From positions 1-5,398 of the forward strand of contig VBGV01000146.1 in assembly GCA_005880755.1 (NCBI GenBank): a DNA stretch of 5,398 nt, written 5' to 3'. This DNA comes from Chloroflexota bacterium. Lineage in GTDB: Bacteria > Chloroflexota > Dormibacteria > Dormibacterales > Dormibacteraceae. Position numbers and translations under genes: made by a program. How positions within the stretch are numbered: the first letter of the stretch is position 1; each line of letters opens with the position of its first letter. Shown piece by piece: positions 1 through 5,398 of this stretch. The notes under the pieces are model-generated. The model did not search any database, was not told where the DNA came from, and worked only from the letters and a program-made list of their open reading frames with translations.

Positions 1-820
1 TGCCGAAGTCTTTCTCCACCGCATCGTCGGCGACGATCGGCAGCTTGCGGCCGACGAGCGGCAGCACCGCGGTCTTGCCCACCAGGTGCCGGTATCGGTC
101 GTCGTCCGGGTTGACGGCCACCCCGGTGTCGGCAAGCATCGTTTCGGGGCGCACCGTCGCAATCACCACCTCGCCGCCACCCTCGACCGGATAGCGGATG
201 AAGTAGAGGGTGTCCTGGTGCTCCTCCCATTCGATCTCGAGGTCCGAGATTGCGGAGCGGTCGTGCGGGCACCAGTTCACGATGCGCGGCGCTCGGTAAA
301 TCCAGCCGCGATCGTAAAAAGCGACGAAGGCCGTCATCACGGAGCGGACGTATCTCGAGTCCATCGTGAAACGCAGCCGGCTCCAGTCCATCGACGCCCC
401 GAGCAGGCGAAGCTGGTTGATGATCGTGGCGCCCACCTGCTCGTACCAGGCCTCGACGCGGGCGGCAAAACGGTCTCGGCCCAGCTCCTCTTTGGTCGTA
501 CCCTCGCGGGCGAGCTGCTTCTCGATCACGTTCTGGGTCGCGATCGCGGCGTGGTCGTAGCCGGGCAGGAACAGCACCTCTTGCCCGTTCATGCGCCGGA
601 AGCGCGCGATCAGGTCATAGATCGCGGTCTGCAGCGCGTGGCCCATGTGCAGCTCGCCTGTGATGTTGGGCGGCGGAAAGCACATCGTGAATTTCGGCTT
701 GTCGCTGTTCGGGTCCGCGACGAACAATGCGTCCGCCTCCCAGCGCGCGTACCAGCCGGCCTCGACAGCCAGTGGATCGAACGCTTTGGGCATCTCGGTG
801 TCTGGCATGGCGTGTTTCAT
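1..820 (-). CDS. valS: Valyl-tRNA synthetase, N-terminal part (3' end outside window)
   Basis: Class Ia aminoacyl-tRNA synthetase that charges tRNA-Val with valine in the cytoplasm and hydrolyses mischarged Thr-tRNA-Val in an inserted editing domain. The 273 codons visible translate cleanly. An early KAFDPLAVEAGWYARWE segment (about residues 12-28) is typical of ValS. PPPNITGELHMGHAL (49-63) carries the HIGH-type ATP-binding signature as HMGH (58-61). PGYDHAAIATQ follows at 86-96, and GASMDWSR at 141-148. The start of the editing domain shows NWCPHDRSAISDLEIEWEE (182-200) and ATVRPETML (221-229). The KMSKS motif and anticodon-binding domain lie beyond position 1. The start is uncertain: in-frame ATGs occur at 820, 808 and 793 and none has a good Shine-Dalgarno; the longest is given. 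An in-frame stop at 908-910 bounds the frame. It lies 124 bp downstream of the GH25-like gene, so it may have its own control. Confidence 0.95.
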   Translation of the reverse strand, partial: MKHAMPDTEMPKAFDPLAVEAGWYARWEADALFVADPNSDKPKFTMCFPPPNITGELHMGHALQTAIYDLIARFRRMNGQEVLFLPGYDHAAIATQNVIEKQLAREGTTKEELGRDRFAARVEAWYEQVGATIINQLRLLGASMDWSRLRFTMDSRYVRSVMTAFVAFYDRGWIYRAPRIVNWCPHDRSAISDLEIEWEEHQDTLYFIRYPVEGGGEVVIATVRPETMLADTGVAVNPDDDRYRHLVGKTAVLPLVGRKLPIVADDAVEKDFG

Positions 821-840
821 CGCTTTGACTGGTTCGGTGA

Positions 841-880
841 CGCCGGCGCGGCGGGCGCGGTTAGCGCGTGCGAGCCGGCG
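841..880 (-). repeat. 7-bp inverted repeat between candidate leader and valS start
   Basis: On the + strand CGCCGGC (841-847) is the exact reverse complement of GCCGGCG (874-880), with 26 nt between. In the minus-strand RNA the first arm overlaps codons 11-13 of the candidate leader ORF and the second arm ends 20 nt before the longest valS start. There is no following T-run, so it is not a classical intrinsic terminator. Both arms contain the self-complementary core GCCGGC, so alternative pairings exist and chance in GC-rich DNA is possible. Confidence 0.3.
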
Positions 881-911
881 AAGGTACGGATACGCGTACG
901 TCGCGGCTCAT
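861..911 (-). promoter_or_regulatory. Candidate 16-codon leader ORF rich in GTA valine codons, upstream of valS
   Basis: The frame starts with ATG at 911-909 and ends with TAA at 863-861, reading MSRDVRVSVPSPARTR. Codons 5, 7 and 9 are all GTA (Val). None of the 21 valine codons in the visible valS fragment and none of the 14 in the GH25-like gene is GTA, so the enrichment stands out. The ORF ends 40 nt before the longest valS start. A ribosome slowed at scarce Val-tRNA here would cover one arm of the 841-880 inverted repeat, which would suit attenuation or translational control of valS. Initiation support is weak: AGAG sits only 4 nt before the ATG. The same bases form three CGTANN hexamers (883-900), so a protein-binding site or coincidence are alternatives. 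Confidence 0.3.
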
Positions 912-921
912 GGTGCTCTGA

Positions 922-927
922 ATCTTA
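922..927 (-). promoter_or_regulatory. Possible -10 element (TAAGAT) upstream of candidate leader and valS
   Basis: TAAGAT fits the TANNNT -10 consensus and lies 10 nt before the ATG at 911, a spacing that would give a nearly leaderless transcript starting at the small ORF. No recognisable -35 hexamer occurs 15-18 nt upstream, and no extended -10 TGN is present. It would allow valS to be transcribed apart from the clp operon. Confidence 0.2.
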
Positions 928-944
928 GCGCCGATCGCGTGGAA

Positions 945-1633
945 TCAGCAGGCGGTGTCGTTGTCGAAGCCGCTGCTAGTGAACTGACTCAGCCAAACCG
1001 GCTTGCCGTCGAACGACGTGCTGCACGATCCGCCGGCAACCCAGTCGGCCGAGCTGCCATTCGGGCTGAAGGTTCCGCCCGTGATCGTGTTCCAGGACGA
1101 TGCCGTCGAGTAGACACCGACCAACCCGGCGCTGGACAGGCGATCCACGGCCCCCTGGATCGTTTGCTGGTTCAGGGTCGAGTCGCTGGTCGACCAGCTA
1201 TTGCCAACCTCGACGTCGAGCCACCACATCGCGACTTTGAGGCCGCTCGCCTGGCTCGCGGCGTAGTCAGCCTCGCTGCAGCCGATCTCCCAAGCCTGGT
1301 TTGGCCCGGCTGAGCATGCCGGCCTGATGTTCCTGCGGTAGGCGCCAGAGTACCCGGTGTTGAAGTAGAGAGATGGCGTCGACAATTGCGCCGCCACCTT
1401 GTACTCAGGGCCAAGGCAGTCGTTGGCCCTGAACGGACGGCCGTGGGTCACGCCGACGATCCCAAAGTTGAAGGTGCCTGGTGGTGGTGATGTTCCAGGG
1501 CACTGTGGATACGAGATGTCGTAACCCGTCTGTCCGCTGGTATAAGGACCGGATGCATTCGCCACGATCGCGTTGAGGAGCAATGCGCTCACGACAAGTG
1601 GCCCACCGAAACCCAGAAACCGCGTTGCCTTGA

Positions 1634-1637
<4 letters not shown>
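945..1637 (-). CDS. Secreted GH25-lysozyme-like (TIM-barrel glycoside hydrolase-like) protein
   Basis: With the start proposed here the product is 230 residues. The basic n-region IKATR, a hydrophobic stretch (about 7-25) and an ANA site ending at residue 28 form a good Sec signal peptide, so the protein is probably exported. The mature part resembles the GH25-like fold. GYDISYPQ (38-45) matches the first strand of GH25 lysozymes (usually GIDVS-type). WWLDVE (138-143) supplies a DxE pair, Asp141 and Glu143, at the place of the GH25 catalytic acids. DWVAGG (198-203), VWLSQF (214-219) and a terminal FDND follow. Six cysteines in the mature chain could form three disulfides. Peptidoglycan cleavage is inferred, not shown. 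No ATG, GTG or TTG lies in frame between a stop at 1698-1700 and a GTG at 1592, and that GTG would cut off the n-region. CTG at 1637-1635 overlaps the clpX stop and follows GGAG by 7 nt. The gene appears slightly less GC-rich than its neighbours. Confidence 0.75.
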
Positions 1638-2911
<1,274 letters not shown>

Positions 2912-2929
2912 TGGTCCTTTTTCGTGTCC

Positions 2930-3124
2930 TTAGGGAGATGCTGGCGCCGGGGGATTATGGCCCCACAGAATCTCGTTGGCAAGGCTTATGCACTCGCTGC
3001 AGATGAAGACTCCCGGGCCGGCGACGAGACGGATGCCTCTTTCGCCTTGATCCTTGCCGCAGAACGAGCACTTGGGACGGTGTCGTTTGACCTCGTCGCG
3101 CTTCGTCCTGCGTCGGAAGATCAT
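2930..3124 (-). CDS. Stand-alone ClpX-type C4 zinc-binding domain protein
   Basis: A 64-residue protein consisting almost wholly of a ClpX N-terminal zinc-binding domain, with no AAA+ module. Cys19 and Cys22 (CSFCGK) and Cys42 and Cys45 (FICSEC) form two CxxC pairs. By eye about 22 of 35 positions match the zinc domain of the ClpX encoded next door, including an uninterrupted [10 protein letters not shown] block, with one extra residue between the pairs. A basic N-terminus ([15 protein letters not shown], about 4-18) and a short Pro/Ala tail flank it. Its ATG overlaps the clpP TGA as ATGA, so translation is probably coupled. The nearest AAGG is 10 nt upstream, within the Lys/Glu codons of clpP. 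In ClpX this domain dimerises and binds adaptors and some substrates, so a ClpX partner, adaptor or decoy is plausible but inferred. A remnant of partial clpX duplication is the alternative; the intact frame and four cysteines argue against decay. Confidence 0.85.
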   Translation of the reverse strand: MIFRRRTKRDEVKRHRPKCSFCGKDQGERGIRLVAGPGVFICSECISLANEILWGHNPPAPASP

Positions 3125-3852
3125 CCGGCGGCTACCTTTTCCTTTTCTTTCTCGGTTGCCTTGTCTTTGTCGGTGGCCTTGTCTTTTTCACCGGGCTTGG
3201 TCGGCGTGAGGATGATGTCGTCGATCAGCCCGTACTCCTTCGCCGCCTCTGCGGTGAGGAAGTAGTCACGCTCGGTGTCTTGCGTTACCTTCTCGATCTT
3301 CTGGCCGGTGTGCCGGGCCAGGATCTGGTTCAGCTGCTCACGCGTGCGCAGGATCTCCTTGGCGTGAATCTGGATGTCGGTCGCCTGCCCCTGCATGCCG
3401 CCCCATGGCTGGTGGATGAGGATGTTCGCGTGCGGCAGCGCGAAGCGAGCGCCGTGCGCCCCTCCCGCCAGCAGCACCGCAGCCATCGAGTACGCCATGC
3501 CGATGCAGATCGTGGAGACCGGCGGACGGATGTACTGCATCGTGTCGTAGATCGCAAGGCCGGCGGTCACCTGCCCGCCCGGGCTGTTGATGTAGAGCGC
3601 GATCTCTTTCTCGGGGTCCTCAGACTGCAGGAAGAGGAGCTGCGCCACGACGAGGTTGGCGACCTGATCGTCGATCGGCGTGCCGATGAAGACGATGCGC
3701 TCCTTGAGGAGTCTCGAGTAGATGTCGAAGGCGCGCTCTCCGCGGCCGGTGTTCTCGACCACCATCGGGACGAGGTAGCTGGACGGAGACTGTGTTTGGT
3801 TCATGTTGGGCACAAACGTCATTCTAGACACGGGTTGCCCCGATTCAGTCAA
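3121..3852 (-). CDS. clpP: ATP-dependent Clp protease proteolytic subunit ClpP
   Basis: Serine peptidase that forms the barrel chamber of ClpXP. The catalytic triad is visible: Ser122 in GMAYSMA, His147 in ILIHQP, and Asp196 in DTERD. NSPGG (89-93) and the [16 protein letters not shown] handle region (38-53) are family hallmarks. The protein is 243 residues, longer than the roughly 195-210 usual, because of about 24 extra N-terminal residues, which could be a cleaved propeptide, and a charged C-terminal tail from about 221 made of Lys/Asp/Glu/Ala/Thr. The start is TTG at 3852, overlapping the tig stop as TTGA. AGGTGG (3865-3860) lies 7 nt upstream, whereas the internal ATGs at 3822 and 3804 lack a Shine-Dalgarno. 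The residue before the nucleophile is Tyr rather than the common Ala. Only one clpP is present here, unlike the tandem pair of actinomycetes. Confidence 0.96.
   Translation of the reverse strand: MTESGQPVSRMTFVPNMNQTQSPSSYLVPMVVENTGRGERAFDIYSRLLKERIVFIGTPIDDQVANLVVAQLLFLQSEDPEKEIALYINSPGGQVTAGLAIYDTMQYIRPPVSTICIGMAYSMAAVLLAGGAHGARFALPHANILIHQPWGGMQGQATDIQIHAKEILRTREQLNQILARHTGQKIEKVTQDTERDYFLTAEAAKEYGLIDDIILTPTKPGEKDKATDKDKATEKEKEKVAAG
3148..3183 (-). repeat. 18-nt tandem repeat encoding the charged ClpP tail
   Basis: Two consecutive 18-nt units encode DKATDK and DKATEK (ClpP residues 224-235), followed by a degenerate EKEK (236-239). The purine-rich GAA/AAG codons just downstream also create AAGG sequences before the zinc-finger gene start at 3124. 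Confidence 0.65.
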
Positions 3853-5156
3853 GACCCTGCCACCTGGAGCAGCTGGTCGAGGACCCGCCGCCGCCTCAAA
3901 CGTGAGGCAAAGTACCGCGTCGCAGTCGGGCTTCGCTTCAACTCGGTGACCTGGCCCTTGAGCTCGTCGTCGGAACCCGCCTGCTCCTCGAGGAACTTGG
4001 CCACGTCCTCCTCGGATGGTTCCAGGCCTTCGCGCCGGGCGTACTCCGCGAGGACCAGGTCGACCTTCAGCCGCGCCTCCGCGTCAGGGCGCTGGGCCGC
4101 TATCCACTCGTCGATCGACCTGCCGAGGTACTGGAAGTAGCGGTCGAGCTTCATGCCTTGCCGGTTGAGGCTGCGCTCCAGGGACTCGAGCTCACTCGTC
4201 AGCTCGCGGTCGACGAGCGCTTCGGGCACCTCGACCGACGATGCGTCGACCAGGGCTTTCACGACCGCCGACTCGCGGTCCATCTTCTCCACCGCGTGCG
4301 CGGATTCCTCGAGCTCTTCCCGCACCGCCTGCTTGTAGGCCTCCACCGTCTCCTGTTTGCCGCTGGTCAGGCTCTTCACCAGCTCGTCATCGAGCGGGGG
4401 AAGGACCTTTTCTTTGACGCCGCGCACGGTGACTCGAATGGTCGCGTCCTTGCCCGCCAGCTGAGGGTTGCTGTAGCTCGCCGGAAAGCTCACGTTCGCC
4501 TCGCGAGTCTCTCCGACGAAGGTGCCGGGCAGGACCGCGACGAGCTCGGGCAGCAGCACGCCTTCTTTCACCTCCGCTTCGGTCGACTTGCGCGTCTCTG
4601 ACTCCACGACCTGGCCGCCGGCCTCGACCTCGATGTCGATGACCGCGATGTCTCCGGTCCGCACCTCGCGTTCGACGGGTGTGATCTCGGCCATCGGTTC
4701 ACGCAGGTCCGCGAGGCGCCGCTCCAGCATCTCGTCCGTGACTTCATGCGTATGGTCCGGCGGCTCGACGTTGAGCTTGGTCACGTCGGCCAGCGTCACC
4801 TCGGGCATCACGCTGATCGTCGCTTTCAGCCGGGCGGGTCTTCCCCGCTCCAGCTCGAGCACCTCGACGTCGGGGTTGTCGATCGGGTCGATCGACTTTT
4901 CGTCGAGCGCCCGGCGCACGACCTCGGGCACCATCGTCTCGACGACCTCCTCGCGCAGGACCGCCGAGCCGATGCGGGCTTCGACCAGCGCGCGCGGCGC
5001 CTTGCCTGGGCGGAAGCCCTCGATCTTGGCCCGCGACGCGAGGCGGTTCAGCACGCGGTCGTAGGTCGCGTCGACGACTTCGGCCGGGACCTCGATCGTC
5101 ATGCCGACCTGGCTCTTGGGCAAGGGCTCGGTGACGATGGAAAGTGGCTCGGGCAC
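3849..5156 (-). CDS. tig: Trigger factor, ribosome-associated chaperone and peptidyl-prolyl isomerase
   Basis: Trigger factor binds at the ribosome exit tunnel and shields nascent chains. The 435-residue length is typical. The N-terminal domain has [19 protein letters not shown] (10-28) and the ribosome-docking signature GFRPGKAP (47-54). An FKBP-type isomerase domain spans about 160-250, with [17 protein letters not shown] near its start and [22 protein letters not shown] near its end. The rest is the helical C-terminal chaperone domain, ending in the basic stretch RLRRRR (419-424). The start is GTG at 5156, because conserved N-terminal sequence precedes the next in-frame ATG (residue 19); no clear Shine-Dalgarno is seen and the start codon falls in a small hairpin. 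The stop overlaps the clpP start. Linkage of tig with clpP and clpX is common in bacteria and groups folding and degradation functions. Confidence 0.96.
   Translation of the reverse strand: MPEPLSIVTEPLPKSQVGMTIEVPAEVVDATYDRVLNRLASRAKIEGFRPGKAPRALVEARIGSAVLREEVVETMVPEVVRRALDEKSIDPIDNPDVEVLELERGRPARLKATISVMPEVTLADVTKLNVEPPDHTHEVTDEMLERRLADLREPMAEITPVEREVRTGDIAVIDIEVEAGGQVVESETRKSTEAEVKEGVLLPELVAVLPGTFVGETREANVSFPASYSNPQLAGKDATIRVTVRGVKEKVLPPLDDELVKSLTSGKQETVEAYKQAVREELEESAHAVEKMDRESAVVKALVDASSVEVPEALVDRELTSELESLERSLNRQGMKLDRYFQYLGRSIDEWIAAQRPDAEARLKVDLVLAEYARREGLEPSEEDVAKFLEEQAGSDDELKGQVTELKRSPTATRYFASRLRRRRVLDQLLQVAGS
3860..3865 (-). promoter_or_regulatory. Ribosome binding site deciding the TTG start of clpP
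   Basis: AGGTGG on the minus strand differs from AGGAGG at one base and lies 7 nt before TTG at 3852-3850. It sits in the last codons of tig, consistent with coupled translation, and supports the TTG over downstream ATGs. Confidence 0.55.
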
Positions 5157-5164
5157 GAGCCCGA
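5149..5164 (-). promoter_or_regulatory. Hairpin over the tig start codon
   Basis: In the minus-strand RNA sense TCGGGC (5164-5159) and GCCCGA (5154-5149) form a perfect 6-bp stem with a TCGT tetraloop. The GTG start (5156-5154) occupies the end of the loop and the first base of the stem, so folding could limit initiation. Part of the second arm is constrained by coding sequence, so function is uncertain. Confidence 0.35.
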
Positions 5165-5189
5165 ATTCTACGGGTGGCCCGAACTCAGA

Positions 5190-5398
5190 TCAGGGGCAGG
5201 GCGTGGGTGGAACGTGCGGCGACGGGCACACGATGGGCGTCGGGCTCGGGCTCGCGAGCACCGGGCCGCCGGGATCCGGGGGCACGACGTAGACCGGCGC
5301 GCTCGGCGTCGGGCTCGGCGGGTTGTCGCCCGGCAGCTTCTCGATCTTGGTGGTGTCGACCAGGTACCAGCTGTTGCCGGGTCCGGAGACCACCCCGG
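5190..5398 (-). CDS. C-terminal fragment of an unidentified protein with a Pro/Ser/Thr-rich tail (N-terminus outside window)
   Basis: The frame is open from the window edge to a TGA at 5192-5190, giving about 69 residues. A GTG at 5393 could be read as a start, but the frame continues past it, so the gene most likely begins upstream of this window. The visible part starts with a short ordered-looking segment (SGPGNSWYLVDTTKIEKLPGD). A long proline-rich tail follows (PPSPTPSAP, PPDPGGP, SPSPTP), with two cysteines near the end (VCPSP and PTPCP). Such tails are common at the ends of exported or surface-linked proteins, but no signal or anchor is visible. I do not recognise the family. It ends 33 nt before tig in the same orientation, so it may belong to the same operon. 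Confidence 0.6.
   Translation of the reverse strand, partial: GVVSGPGNSWYLVDTTKIEKLPGDNPPSPTPSAPVYVVPPDPGGPVLASPSPTPIVCPSPHVPPTPCP

Noticed and set aside
86..928. 280-codon open frame on the + strand
   Set aside because: It lies antisense to valS, whose translation has the HMGH and ATVRPETML motifs; the + product has no recognisable domain and arises from GC-rich antisense codons.
821..944. T-box riboswitch or intrinsic terminator before valS
   Set aside because: The gap is only 124 nt, with no recognisable T-box sequence and no stem followed by a T-run on the minus strand.
945..1592. GTG at 1592 as start of the GH25-like gene
   Set aside because: It would truncate the signal peptide, leaving no basic n-region; a better placed Shine-Dalgarno serves CTG at 1637.
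3280..4140. 286-codon open frame on the + strand
   Set aside because: Antisense to clpP and the end of tig; no family resemblance.
4522..5064. 180-codon Ser/Thr-rich frame on the + strand
   Set aside because: Antisense to tig; Ser richness is an artefact of reading the opposite strand.
5157..5189. Terminator or promoter between the proline-rich gene and tig
   Set aside because: Only 33 nt, with no T-run and no -10/-35 pair; the only structure is the hairpin at the tig start.

Overview
This is a high-GC bacterial chromosomal window in which every supported gene lies on the minus strand, so it reads from position 5398 down to 1. In transcription order it holds: the C-terminal tail of an unidentified proline-rich protein (5398-5190), trigger factor tig (5156-3849), the Clp peptidase clpP (3852-3121), a 64-residue protein that is essentially a lone ClpX zinc-binding domain (3124-2930), the AAA+ unfoldase clpX (2911-1634), a secreted GH25-lysozyme-like protein (about 1637-945), a 124-bp gap, and the N-terminal 273 codons of valyl-tRNA synthetase valS, which runs off position 1.

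The order tig-clpP-clpX-(x)-valS recalls high-GC Gram-positive and related lineages. ClpX has the [13 protein letters not shown]-loop that I associate with actinobacterial ClpX. There is only one clpP here, and its nucleophile motif is GMA-type rather than the GQAAS form of actinomycete ClpP1/ClpP2. I therefore lean toward a Chloroflexota, Dormibacterota or deep actinobacterial soil lineage. This is inference; the window has no rRNA or other marker to settle it.

The central genes form a protein quality-control operon: ribosome-bound folding (trigger factor), regulated proteolysis (ClpXP) and a possible ClpX accessory factor. Three junctions are 4-base stop/start overlaps: TTGA for tig/clpP, ATGA for clpP/zinc-finger gene and, if the start proposed here is right, CTGA for clpX/GH25-like gene. 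That last gene has no in-frame ATG, GTG or TTG upstream of the middle of its signal peptide. A CTG overlapping the clpX stop, 7 nt after a GGAG, gives a complete export signal.

The gap before valS is the main non-coding stretch. It contains a 16-codon ORF (MSRDVRVSVPSPARTR) with three GTA valine codons, although GTA is absent from the 21 Val codons of the valS fragment and the 14 of the gene upstream. A 7-bp inverted repeat lies between it and the valS start. This makes it a candidate valine-responsive leader, though a chance ORF or a CGTANN repeat serving as an operator remains possible. No mobile elements, CRISPR arrays, tRNAs or rRNAs are visible.
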